A stretch of 64,000 bases of DNA from Cladopsammia gracilis (Eukaryota > Cnidaria > Anthozoa > Scleractinia > Dendrophylliidae), in contig JAJGOT010000420.1 of the NCBI GenBank assembly GCA_022457155.1, positions 432,001-496,000 on the forward strand, read 5' to 3'. The translations under genes and the position numbers were made by a program. Numbering within the stretch: the first letter of the stretch is position 1; the number at the start of each line of letters is the position of its first letter. The notes below the pieces were generated by a model. That model saw nothing but the letters and a program-made list of their open reading frames with translations, searched no databases and was not told the origin of the DNA. Shown here in pieces: positions 38,001 through 47,572 of the stretch.

Positions 38001-41000
38001 GAGTAATTATTGTGTGTATATAGGCAAATGAATCAGATCGTGAAAGGGAAATATTTCTTCGCAATTGGCACTCCTAATGAAGGAACGCTTCTCGTGCAAC
38101 TAATCTATTTATGTTTTAACGTTAACAAGTGTCCACCAACAGCGTCGCTCCGTGACGTTCGATACATAAAATCACACAAAAAAACACAATCCCTCTGTTC
38201 GCTGACGAAGACCTAACGCTCGAAATGTCAGCTTTTGAATATGTTCAAGCTAAAATACAATACTCAATTTACTTTATCTACTCAGGTGAGATCAAATTGT
38301 ATTCCTTACTACCCCACTGATACAGCACCGAAGTTTCTTTCTTCCCTATTTCAGTAATCTCTTAACTCAGTGTTTTGTTACTTTGAAAACTCTACGTACA
38401 AAGTAACTCACCACTCTGCTTCTTAACAGATACTCTGCATGTTGTACATTCTTGTTGGCACCTGTTACGTACAACCTATGACCGGCGCCCGGCGTCACCT
38501 CTGCCCCAGTCACAGTGCTAACGCTTCGAAGATTGTCTCCCCCCGGACCCCTTACCGCTTTGTTAAACTGACTTGGTATCTTAACTAGCTGACCGGCGGC
38601 CGGGGAGGCATGGCGTCTGTTTCTCGTCTTGTGCATCTCAGCCTTTGATTTGAGAAAACGAAAATATATGTTGTGGTTCAAATTTTTCCTTGGTTTGAAA
38701 ATTTTCAAACCAGTTCAATTTTATTTTGCCTTTGTCTCAGATTCATTACCATATTCTGAGACAAAGGAAAACAAAAATCAAACTGGTTTGAAAATTTTCA
38801 AACCAAGGAAAAATTTGAACCACAACAAATACATTGATGCTCTGAAACACGGACAGAATTCCATGAAAAATATGTCTAAAGGAGAACTTCGTGAATACGG
38901 CATGGTAGGAAAATGAAACTAAATTCTTAAAACTAAATTCGATTTTGAGACGACATTACTGCTTTACTAGTAAAATGCGACTAGTTGGGAGAAAAAGCTT
39001 GATATAAACAAACAGTCCAAACGTACGTCATACATCGTAGTTTTATGTTCTTTATTTATCGCCAAACTTTACAATATTATCAACATTTCTGCCCTTCCCT
39101 CTTGTACACGAGGAGCCCAATAAATTGACACGGGAAATTAAAAGGAATCGCAAGCCGAAGATCTGCGAGACAACATTATCGCGTTATAATGTCGTCTCAA
39201 ACGCAATAAAAAAAGCCACATATTCGAACGTGATACTCAGAAATTCTCGATTATTTGGTCGCCATATCAAAGCACAGAAACTGACCCGACATAAATAAGG
39301 CTTTGGAGGAAAGAATCACGGTTGCACTTACCACTTTTTCATTTATAAGTTCAATTGCTCGTTGTACTTCCTCCGCAGTACCGTGGACATTAAATCCCAC
39401 ATGCTCTCCTTCAGGCTGTTCATGCGTGACTATCCTTGCTCCTGACTGCGTTTGTATTTTCTTTATTGTAGTCCCTTTCTTGCCGATTACAAAGCCCAAA
39501 AGATTCGTTGGGACGGCTACAAATTCGCAAAGTTCTCCTTTAACTTTCTTTTTCAGGTCTTCGTAAGTAGTTCTGCAAATTTTGAACAAGACACGATATA
39601 CTCCACTAATCCGATTATTACCAACATTTCCTATGTCGTACAATTAAAATAACATCCCGGATTTTACTTTGCAAATTCAATATCTCGAACAGCAGTACCA
39701 CTGTGCATGGCAACTACTGATTATTGTTCATACGGCGTTCATTTGAATGGTCACACTTTACTGACTTTTGGTTTTTATCCACAGACGCAAAATTTAAAAC
39801 CACCTTGCGCAGCATAACAAACAGTGGCCGTGTTTTCACGAGCGATTTTTCAAGTCGCTGAGCGAGTGACAGTCGGAAATCTCGTGAAAACAGTTGCTTG
39901 TCCAACTCGCTTAAAGTTAAGCGAGTCGGCTAACTACAATAGAATTCTCATTAAATTTAAGCCACCAAACCAGGTCGCTTAAGCTTGTCGGCAATTAAAC
40001 AACAAAGAAGGGCATTGTATTGTCGTTCTTTTGTGTTCTAATTTTCTATTGTTTTAACAAAAGAAAATATATCGCGCATAGTATAAGAAAAACAAGAAGC
40101 TGTACACAGCTTGAACTCGTGGCGCCTTTAACTCATTGCAGCATTGATTCCCAAGTGATTTGAGTGCTTTTACAGAGAAACATAAGCTTAAAATTATATC
40201 TAATCAAAGGCTCCTAAGAGCCAACCCGAGAAGAAGAAATGCTAACGCGTAACGCGTAACGCAATATTGTACTGACACAGTTCGATATATATATATTTTT
40301 TAATTAAACGTAAGGATTTTTGACGAACGAAAAAATAAGTAGATCACTTTCATAATGTCCAGTTCGAAAAAAGAAAAAAAAAAAGAAAAAAAAGAGAACT
40401 TGATGGAGATTCGAACTCGGGCCGTCCGGGACTAAGCCACAAACTCAACCACTGCGCTGTCCAAGAGAACATACTACCTACGAATTAAATTTTATTATTT
40501 TTAACTAGATACGCATCAGAACGCGAATCCTTTTACATCGATTTTAATGTTGCACTAAAAACTCCAAATGCGAAACATCTGTAAGCTTATTGTTGTCTAT
40601 ATTCGTTTACATCAAATTAATTATTGTTATCGTTGGATTCACGTTGAATTCCTGTTACGAAACGTGTTCGTAACAAAGCATTTGCTCACTAAGTTTACAG
40701 CTGATGGAAGGAGCGAGTGAGTGAGTGAGTGAGAGAATGAATTTTATTTAAACACCCTTGCCGATAACCTGTTCATCATGCTTTCACGTATACACGGGTT
40801 TAAAAGTAAGACTACACTGCATTCACTAGATTCAGTAGCTGACACTTAAGCTCGACCCGGAGCTCGTCGATCGCTAAGCAAATGGCAAGTTTAATATATA
40901 AAACACAGAACTTGCCAGAGCAAAAATCCCGCAGGAATAAGCGGCGAACACAATATCAAACGGTCCTATCCATCCATGAACGCCTTGAATTGTCTTGAAA

Positions 41001-42482
41001 GTGTGCAGTTGTACGCAGTAGTTCTTTATTTTGCTTCTCGAGTACACAAACGGAGAGATTTTACGGTATGTATTTCATGGCCGAAAGCCATATAGTCGTC
41101 TATATAGACTTAAATATGCGTGCATAAATTTGCATGCGCTAATGTGACACGAAAAAAAAACAAGAAAAGTCAACGCCGGATTTATAACTCGTGTGCTTCG
41201 CCACGAGTAATGAATAAAGTTCTGTCCGTGAAAACGCATAAATTTTTTAAGCTGCTTAACGCGGTCAGTAAACAAAGTACCTACAGGAATGTTAAGCGAG
41301 AAAAACCGCCTCGTGAAAACACAGCCAGTACAACTATACTGAAGAGTAGTAGAGTTCTGCTCAATATACGAGGCTCAATATATATATATAAATTTGTCAC
41401 AAATGAAGACGAACCAATACTTTTTTGTCTGACATTGACTGTTAATATTTCTCGTTACTTTCCGGCACAGTTTAACAAAATAATGGGTATAAAATAATCC
41501 AGACTACTTTTTTCGGATTCAATAGAGTATAACATGCCACTAAAAATGTTTTGTTCAATGCTTAAAGTGCCCCTGTGATCAAATTTTCGATTCTTATTTT
41601 TTTTACATTTTCGTGTACTATTAGACTTTCTTACTTATCTTGCCAAATTTCAATCCATTACGAACATCAGAAGTCATTTTATTTTAACATTTATTTCCCA
41701 GAATTTACGGCCGCCATTAAAAAACCTTGTTCCAAGGCTTGGTTGCGAATGGTAGAAAGTGACGTCAAAGACTCAAACATACCTCACGGGTTTAAATTAT
41801 AATAACAATCAGCATAGAAAATTGCACGCAGAACATGTCCAAAGTTTTTGTTGCTTTTCGAGTGATTTTCAATACATATTGTTATTATAATTTCAACCCG
41901 TGAGGTATGTTTGAGTCTTTGACGTCACTTTCTCCCATTCGCAACCAAGCCTTGGAACAAGGTTGATTAATGGCGACCGTAAATTCTCGGAAATAAATGT
42001 TAAAATAAAATGACTTCTGATGTTCGTAATGAATTGAAATTTGGCAAGATGAGTAAGAAAGTCTAATTGTACACGAAAATGTAAAAAAATGGAAATCAAA
42101 AATTTGATCACAGGGGCACTTTAAATGGTTGAGTAAATCTTGAGTGTGTTTATGCAAAATTGTCGCCCTCTAAATCTAATATTAACTATAAACAATATTG
42201 TGGCGCCATGTACCGCTGAATAAAAGAACTGATTTAAGAAAAACTAACCTTTTAGAAAGATATCGATTACTGACTTCCCTATTAAAATAAGAGAAAACAT
42301 TGATTTCTTTGACTAGACGATTTGTTTCATAAACAGAATAAAATTTTGCTATTTGGTTATTGTTTTTTATTTCACTTTTTATCAACAAACGACGTTGGAA
42401 TGCAAATAAGAAATGTGCATATTTACCTCTTTTTACGTCCGTTCGCCGATTTCTTTCGATGATGATGTCCTTTTTCCATCAT
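29174..42482 (-). CDS. Gene A: two-KH-domain protein, intact, 9 exons
   Basis: Exons: 42482-42427, 39572-39332, 38642-38412, 37762-37586, 35709-35547, 33610-33396, 32671-32452, 31185-30929 and 29341-29174. They sum to 1728 nt, i.e. 575 aa plus TGA, with every phase matching. The start has two adjacent ATGs followed by a short basic, His-rich segment ([15 protein letters not shown]). KH1 is residues 36-99 with the loop GKKG at 49-52. KH2 is about 119-176 with the divergent loop GPGG at 131-134. Residues 177-575 hold no domain I recognise; conserved signatures are [33 protein letters not shown] and a C-terminal [18 protein letters not shown] helix. KH1 with GxxG predicts single-stranded RNA or DNA binding. 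No signal peptide or membrane segment is seen. Genes B and C lie directly upstream in the same orientation, so this is a tandem family. Confidence 0.9.
29508..29642. repeat. Palindromic MITE
   Basis: GGTGGATAGCGCTATCCACC and CACTATCCAGTGGATAA arms mirrored about a centre at 29575. The outer ends are GGTTGTTCAAAAGG and CCTTTCGAACAAC. Confidence 0.88.
29872..30064. repeat. Palindromic element, arms about 85 bp
   Basis: AAGCAAGGCTGATAAACGG at the left is mirrored by CAGTTTATCAGCCTTGCTT at the right. The inner arms TATTTGTAAAATATCCAATA and CTTCTTCAGAGTCTT are almost identical. Confidence 0.9.
30100..30500. repeat. Short-motif repeats (TCACACGC and TTCGGAAAT)
   Basis: TCACACGCxTGxx motifs (30136-30200), ATCTCGGxTAGAT-type units (30270-30350) and imperfect CATCTTCGGAAATGTTCGG units (30380-30450). 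A similar TTCGGAAAT-rich block is at 60480-60612. Confidence 0.6.
31221..31259. repeat. (TA)n microsatellite
   Basis: About 19 TA units in the intron between exons 7 and 8 of gene A. Confidence 0.95.
31435..31562. repeat. 30-bp minisatellite, about four units
   Basis: Units of GCTCGTTTGCTCGCTCCAGT followed by TTCCTCTCG. It makes an open frame of repeated [15 protein letters not shown] type on the minus strand, which is not a gene. Confidence 0.88.
31701..31965. repeat. MITE with terminal ACCGTATTTTCTC
   Basis: ACCGTATTTTCTCGATTAAA at the left is mirrored by GTTTAATTGAGAAAATACGGT at the right, with internal AATAAACGCC motifs. It is followed by a (TA)n run. Confidence 0.88.
31964..32034. repeat. 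(TA)n microsatellite
   Basis: About 35 TA units directly next to the right end of the MITE. Confidence 0.95.
32800..33175 (-). repeat. Second copy of the 88-bp-array element (about 3 units)
   Basis: In reverse orientation it has the same leader (GGCTCAATTATGGAGACCTG), about three 88-bp units and the same tail (AACGAAATTTGGAATTTTT). It lies in the intron between exons 6 and 7 of gene A. Confidence 0.88.
33783..34248. repeat. Long MITE
   Basis: TTATTCACGATAGGCGCCAT at the left is matched by ATGGCGGCTATCGTGAATAA at the right. A G-run lies at about 33848-33866. Confidence 0.75.
34254..34366. repeat. Palindromic MITE
   Basis: CTATTATAGCGCGAAAGCGC at the left, GAGCGCTATAATAG at the right. The inner arms GTGATATCGCCTAATTTTAG / GGGCGATATCAC and GCCGACGAGGCC are paired. 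Confidence 0.88.
35041..35320 (-). repeat. tRNA-derived SINE, complete
   Basis: On the minus strand: a tRNA-like head GGTTGCGCAGTGGTGAGAGC (A box), then GGGTTCGATTCCCG (B box, plus-strand 35255-35268), about 170 bp of body and an (ATTG)n tail at 35043-35079. It lies between exons 5 and 6 of gene A. Confidence 0.88.
35776..36068. repeat. MITE with GGGCTGCTTCCCACTAGCGA ends
   Basis: Left end AGGGCTGCTTCCCACTAGCG, right end CGCTAGTAGGAAGCAGCCCT. The body holds many TTCCGATT / GGAATCGG hexamers. Confidence 0.88.
36272..36705 (+). repeat. tRNA-like SINE containing a 21-bp minisatellite
   Basis: CTCAGTGGTTAGAGCATCCG (A box region) begins at about 36279, and GGTTCGATTCCTGTC (B box) is at about 36682. 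In place of a short anticodon arm there are about 18 units of TCCGACCGGTGTACGGAAGTA (36297-36675). The 21-bp unit length keeps frames open and yields Arg-Pro-Val-Tyr-Gly-Ser-Ile type repeats in three frames; these are not called as genes. Confidence 0.88.
36900..37083. repeat. Palindromic element, arms about 80 bp
   Basis: AATTGGTTCATGCTTTAGCG at the left is mirrored by AGCTAAAAGCATGAACCAATT. The centre is at GCCCGAGGCGATAGCCGAGGGC. Confidence 0.9.
37360..37560. repeat. Dispersed repeat, family of 2655-2960
   Basis: Same ordered motifs: ATCGTGACTTGCTCGCATGC, TTTCCCGCGCTTG, GTTCTGATTGGTTCATCGGA and GTGATTGGTCAAAGTAATTA. Confidence 0.65.
38412..38642 (-). CDS. Gene A exon 3: KH-like domain 2
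   Basis: A 77-codon exon in phase 0. [20 protein letters not shown] aligns with a KH core whose loop is GPGG, followed by the strand TGAEVTPG and a final helix with AEYLLRSRV. The acceptor region lies next to a palindromic MITE that starts only about 13 bp upstream of the exon in transcript sense (38655). Confidence 0.85.
38655..38827. repeat. Palindromic MITE next to KH exon 3 of gene A
   Basis: GGTTCAAATTTTTCCTTGG with TTTGAAAATTTTCAAACCAG is mirrored in full on the right. CCTTTGTCTCAGA pairs around the centre. Confidence 0.9.
39332..39572 (-). CDS. Gene A exon 2: KH domain 1
   Basis: The exon encodes [20 protein letters not shown] followed by [11 protein letters not shown] and a final helix ending in INEKV. 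This is a canonical type I KH layout: the VIGKKG GxxG loop, the I-x-x-I helix, a variable loop and a terminal helix. The donor is GTG/GTAAGT in phase 0 and the acceptor is TTTGCAG. Confidence 0.9.
39713..39800 (-). repeat. Single decayed unit of the 88-bp repeat in gene A intron 1
   Basis: The plus strand reads CATTTGAATGGTCACACTTT, a spacer, then CCACAGACGCAAAATTTAAAA, recognisable as one monomer in reverse orientation. Confidence 0.6.
40398..40478 (-). repeat. tRNA-like SINE head
   Basis: The minus strand reads GCGCAGTGGTTGAGTTTGTG, then CCCGAGTTCGAATCTCC, followed by TTCTC and a T-run (Pol III terminator-like). The acceptor stem does not pair, so this is not a functional tRNA gene. Confidence 0.7.
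41566..42120. repeat. TTAA-flanked palindromic element, arms about 240 bp
   Basis: AGTGCCCCTGTGATCAAATT at the left and its complement at the right, flanked by TTAA at 41562-41565 and 42121-42124. The arms are about 90% alike by eye, with a loop of about 80 bp at 41810-41885. It lies between exons 1 and 2 of gene A. Confidence 0.92.
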
Positions 42483-42662
42483 TATAATTTGTATTTTGCC
42501 TTTATTTGCCTCATTTCCTAAACAAAACGAACTGAAATTTGGCTTAATAGCTCTAGAAACTAATGCCTACAAATTGTTGAGAAAATAATTCTCAAACCGG
42601 AAGTTCTTCCGGGTTTTAATAGTTGTTACCATGCCTCTCTCATTAAGGGTTTTTAAGGCGGC

Positions 42663-42911
42663 GAAACCCTCAACTTGTCGCGCAACATTGGCAAATTTGT
42701 TGCGTGACAAGTTGAGAGTTTGATGAAAAACGAGCAACAAATGCAAAATTTGTTGTTCAAAGTTGACTCGCGCTCTACTTTTCGCAACAAATTTCTTCAA
42801 CCTGCAACAAATGTTTTTGTTGCTCGACAAGTTGATCACGCATGGTGAAAAACGGGAAACTTCGACCAAAACTTGTAACGAAACAATGTTGCGCGACAAG
42901 TTGAGGGTTTT
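42663..42911. repeat. MITE with AACCCTCAACTTGTCGCGCA ends
   Basis: The left end GAAACCCTCAACTTGTCGCG is mirrored by CGCGACAAGTTGAGGGTTT. Internal CAACAAAT / TTTGTTGC palindromes recur. Confidence 0.88.
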
Positions 42912-43752
42912 TGTATCTCGTATTTCGCCGTTTTTAACCACATGAGATTCAAAGGTAAACACAATAATTTGCAAGGAAAATGGGAACTAAGAATTATTAT
43001 CGATCAAGTTAGTGCAAATTGTTTAATCCATAATTATCTGGTGTTGATTTTATGTCTTTCTACGGTGCTTCAACGCCATTTTGAGCAGTTTCAGGTAATC
43101 GACCCTAACAGTGTGGAAAGTTACGAGAAAGGCAACGAAGGAGACAGGTCAGACAGTTATGGGTTAAAATCGATTGATCATAACGATATGCGCACAGATG
43201 TGCGCACAAATATATTTGGGTCTTTTTTTCGTAAATGAAATAAATAACTTTCTTTCCTAGTTATTTAAAGTTATGATAACTCTTGCGAAAGTTTGGGAGA
43301 AATACAGGCAGTTGATAAAATACAAAACGATGGTTTTTCTTTCATACTTCCACCTGTTTAACCATAATGTTGTAAAAACATCGAAAGCTTTTAATTTAGA
43401 ATTCTCAACTTTTATTTAGCTTTGTTTTGTTTTATATTTTAGCGAATAGCCAGACTTTTGGTGCGGGTTATTGTTCACCAAAGATAGATTAAGACCCGGC
43501 GTCGAAATGTTGGTCTAGAAACTACTGATACTATCGTGTTGTTGTTCATGCAATAGTCTTAGAGCATTTATTTAGTCTTTTTAAGACTATTAAATGAACA
43601 ACCTTAGAAAATGTTTTGTACCTGGAAAAAACTTGTGAAACTTGTAAAAGTTTTAACTTCTTACTTAGGAAGTAAGTTACGGAGAAGGAGTCGGAGGGAA
43701 CCCTTTCCTTTTCCCCCTTGAAAGAAGATCAAAGTCTTCATAGAATTAAACA

Positions 43753-43758
43753 TTTATT
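43753..43758 (-). terminator. Candidate polyadenylation signal of gene B
   Basis: AATAAA on the minus strand only about 26 bp after the gene B stop codon (43784-43786), implying a very short 3' UTR. Confidence 0.5.
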
Positions 43759-44432
43759 AAACAATTACTTTTCACGTACATCATTAGCTCTTTGCAGATT
43801 CATTTTCATTTTTACAACTGTCATTAATAAAGTTCTGAACTTCTCGAACAAGCTGAAGAAATTCGGGGAGTTTGGCTACGATCATTTCTGGTTCCCAGTC
43901 TTCGCCACTGAGCGCTCGATCCCATTCTTCACTGCCTAAGTGGATATCAGTCTGAAGACGAAATAAATAATAAGTTGATATTATTGTGCTTTTAACTTTT
44001 TGCAAGTTTTGTGTTAGTTGTTGTTGGATTATTTAAGCTTCTGACGAATTCATTCCCTCCTGGACATACCCCAGAGTCTTCTAAAAAAGTGTCAATAGAA
44101 CTGGCCCATTGTAATTCCCAAATATTTTGGGCGTTTCAACAAATTAAATTTAATACGCCAATTCGCTCATTTTGGGAAGATTTTAGATCAGGTGCTCTGC
44201 TATATGCCAGGGTGTCCAATCCCCGCTATTTTAAACTCCGAGATATGGGGACGAGGTTAGTATTTTAGATGAAATAATTTGTCCACCCTTTCAACGACCA
44301 AAGCTTGCTTAATTCAATTGTGGTGTACTACACAGTGTTCCCGTTAAAGTTTCCTTCAAGTATTTAAGAGTCTTGTCCTAGCTAACAATGTACCTTTTGT
44401 TTTCAGGTTAATGTTACAGAGCATTTTCTTAC

Positions 44433-44688
44433 CGTCTCTCTTGTTCTCTCCTCGTTAACATCACTGTTCCAAGTTCTCTCTTTGGAAACAATCATGGAAA
44501 ATCCCGGTCGTGGAATGTAGGGAGTTCGATGGGAAAATCTCCTATAATTGAAGATGTACCCCTGGGGTAACTTGTCTTCCGGCAGAACCAGACCCTCATC
44601 ATCGTTGAACTTTAGTTTGGAAAGATATTGTGAAAAAGATTTGTTGCTTCTCTTTCGTGTACCCCACTTTCCTTGGCAATAACATCAT
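44433..44688 (-). pseudogene. Gene B exon 8, frameshifted
   Basis: The exon opens DVIAKESGVHEREATNLF, parallel to gene A ([14 protein letters not shown]), and then loses one base. After the lesion the original frame reads KLKFNDDEGLVLPEDKLPQG and continues to the donor. The correct acceptor (TTTCACAG), correct donor (ACG/GTAAGA) and lack of other damage show that a single indel is the only defect. Confidence 0.85.
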
Positions 44689-44984
44689 CTGTGAAATGAA
44701 TAGGATGATTTATCATCATCATGTCAACCGAAAACTCTACAGATCAGCTTCTGTATTGTTATATTGTCTAACCTTTATTATTTTCAATTACATTACTTTT
44801 CCCTGCCTCGAATAGCGTTTTTGCTAATTTGCAGGGTAATTGTATTTAAGTTTATATGTCTAATAAAGTTTTGTTTGTTGTTGTTGTTGAAATACTGGAA
44901 AGGCAACGCCGAGTACACTAAGCGATGCGATATTTGCATTCGGTTCAGATACCGTTTTTCTCATGAGCACTGACTAGACGACAA

Positions 44985-45305
44985 TAGTGTGGCAATGTGG
45001 CAGTATTGCGACTGTGGTACAGAAGTGGCGTGTCTGTGATACTGTGTTGTGTAGCTGCATGTTGTACACCAGTGTGGTGTGTCTGTGATATGGCAGTGGT
45101 ATGACTATGATACAGACGTGTTGTGCCTGTGATATAGTGGTGTGGCTTGATACAGCAGTGGTGTGGCTGTGAAACAGTGGTGTGGTTGTGATACAACAGT
45201 GGTATATATCTGTGATACAGTGGTGTCACTGTAATACAACAGTGGTGTGGCTGTGATATAGTGGTGTGGCTGTGATAAAGTGGTGTAGCTGTGGTACAGC
45301 AGTGA
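44985..45305. repeat. Degenerate minisatellite (GTGATACAGTGGTGTGGCT type)
   Basis: About 13 imperfect units of 19-26 bp. Minus-strand frames read as His/Thr-rich repeats and are not genes. It lies between exons 7 and 8 of gene B. Confidence 0.88.
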
Positions 45306-46668
45306 CAGCAGAAATGAGCTTTGGTACGACAGCGAGCGGTCCCATTGCCAAAAAACATCGTACTCGTATCGAATGGATTTAAAAAAGCGGTTTTGGCCCA
45401 TCCTTACTTGTTAATGCCCGTATGTGGATTCTACAATCGATGTTACTGCCAGGAAATATGACGTCAGCCTGAAGAAATTTTTTGGATTGCAAAACCAGCC
45501 ATCCACGACATCTTGCTCCAGTTGATTCGTCCTCAAAGCACAGCTCTTCTACCACATTCCTTAAGTCACTAAAAGGAATTGGTATTTCTTCCAGCTTCTT
45601 ATTAACGTGTTCGTTTGCGACCCATACCTAGAAAATTTTAAAATAACTGAATCTCCATTACGAGCCGATTTGCTTTTAATCGAAGTTTATACAAGGTTTA
45701 AACAAACAACAGATTGCACTAAGGCAATAACACAGTGCCGCGGTTAGCTTACTCTGTGACCAGATTCCCCCTCGATCTTCCTACTTCCCGATTTTTCTAA
45801 AAAGATCGAAGGGGACTCTACTCGCAGGGTACGGCTAGCTAGACCTATCATGATATATAATTAAAAGCGCTCAAAACTAGAAAGCAGACACGGACAGCTG
45901 TTTCGCCCTTATTGGGGCTTGTTGGTGCGTCGTAGCTAACGCAATGAGATTCAGTGACACTTCAGCTGTCACAAATTTGTCGCTAATGATTCTAGAAGAG
46001 AGGCAAGAGAGGGAATTGGCTATGTCACGCTTCACATTACTTGTGGCACGTGACCAAAAATCCGATCTCCGTGAAGTAATTATGACAGTGCTGCGACGAG
46101 AAAAAAAAACGGGGAGAGGCCAAATCATCCTAATAAGGGCCATTAAGGGCGAAACAGAGAGGCGGGGGAACGTCAAAGACAAGGCAAACCGTTTGTTATC
46201 TCACCTTGCATCGTATTGATTGACTTTTTGGTGACAAAAAAGTCAAATCATATCTTGTATTAAATTCCTGCTGTGTTGGTAAACCGAAAGTATCTTGTAT
46301 CACTGTGTCATCGAGGTCTACGCCTCCTTTGAACGCTATGGACCAGTCGGCACTTCTTCTCTGTGGAGTTGCTTGAAACTTTTTAGCAGCTTCATCAATG
46401 CTCCAGGTCTCGTCCACGTCAGCTGTAGAAATGTACATCTTTCAATTAGTTTATCAGAATAAAGAATCAAAGGCTCCTATAAGCGAACTCGTGCGAACTT
46501 AGCTCCCACTCCCCTCTCTCCAACGCCGTCCCCATGGGTAAAGCCATTACAGGTGACCATTACACATGGCGGGCTCAAATGTTTGCAGCCGATCGAGAAA
46601 TCGATTGAAATTTCTACCGTAATGAAACAACTCTTTCTACCCTTGACGCATTTATTGGTCATTCTGAA

Positions 46669-46884
46669 GGTGGGTTTCCACTGTCACGTAAATGTTTACG
46701 TGCGTAAATAAAATAAGAGACGATGTATGAACGGCTTGCGTAAACGTAAAAAGTTGAACCGTGCTCAACTTTTGACGTTTACGCAAGCCGTTCATACATC
46801 GTCTCTTATTTTATTTACGTGCGTTTTATTTACGCCAGTTTTACGCACGTAAAAATTTCCGTGACAGTGGAAATCCACTTTAAT
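46669..46884. repeat. Palindromic MITE
   Basis: Left GTGGGTTTCCACTGTCACGT and right TCCGTGACAGTGGAAATCCAC. The inner arms run through ATAAAATAAGAGACGATGTA and TGAACGGCTTGCGTAAACGT. Confidence 0.92.
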
Positions 46885-47487
46885 TGTCACTGGTGCAAAT
46901 ATAACCGCACTTGGCACCGGAGGTACATGTGTCCTCAATTTCTGTCCATTTTGCATCTAAAAAACTGTTTTTAAATACAATCTGTAGAACATAAAAAACA
47001 TAAAAAAATGTATTAAGTAACGCTCCACATAAGAACGATAGCAAACTTCATTGTTCTGCGGCATTGGCTCTTTCCCACATAGAATATCTTTGATTTCAAG
47101 AATAGAGGAGGAGCGGATGGTTAATAATTATATTTCATTATAAAAATAAAGAAAATCTATTTGCGACAAATGAAGTTTTGGAAATGTTTGTGCTTAACCA
47201 ATCAGAAGAGCAGAAGACAATAGCTAATAATTTTCCTTCTTTGATACAATATCTTTTAAAGATTGCATGTTGTGCGATTGGGTCTCAAATTACTTAAAAC
47301 CTTAAAAAAAAATAGACAAAATGCACCTTGAACCTTAACTTTTTAGTGGTTTTTGAGTCTAGGCCAATGAGATCACTAGTTGTAACAATGACAAAAGTTG
47401 ACATTCCATCGTGCATTGCCGTTCAGCGCTATCCTTCTTGTGCGGATCGTTACTTAAACAAAATAAACTGTTGCCAAAACTTGTATG

Positions 47488-47572
47488 GGCTCGATTTTCA
47501 GCCGTTTGAGGGAGTCCGGTTTTCAGCGCGGGCACACAAAAAAACGGCTGGAAATTAAATCGAGCCTAGAAC
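47488..47572. repeat. Short palindromic MITE
   Basis: GGCTCGATTTTCAGCCGTTT is mirrored by AAACGGCTGGAAATTAAATCGAGCC. Confidence 0.85.

Noticed and set aside
40398..40478. Possible tRNA gene with a B box and T-run
   Set aside because: The acceptor stem ends do not pair and the variable region is irregular, so it is a SINE head.
41575..42157. Pairs of similar open frames on opposite strands ([17 protein letters not shown])
   Set aside because: Each is the mirror of the other in the two arms of a palindromic MITE.
44945..45401. His/Thr-rich minus-strand open frames
   Set aside because: Produced by the GTGATACAGTGGTGTGGC minisatellite in a gene B intron.
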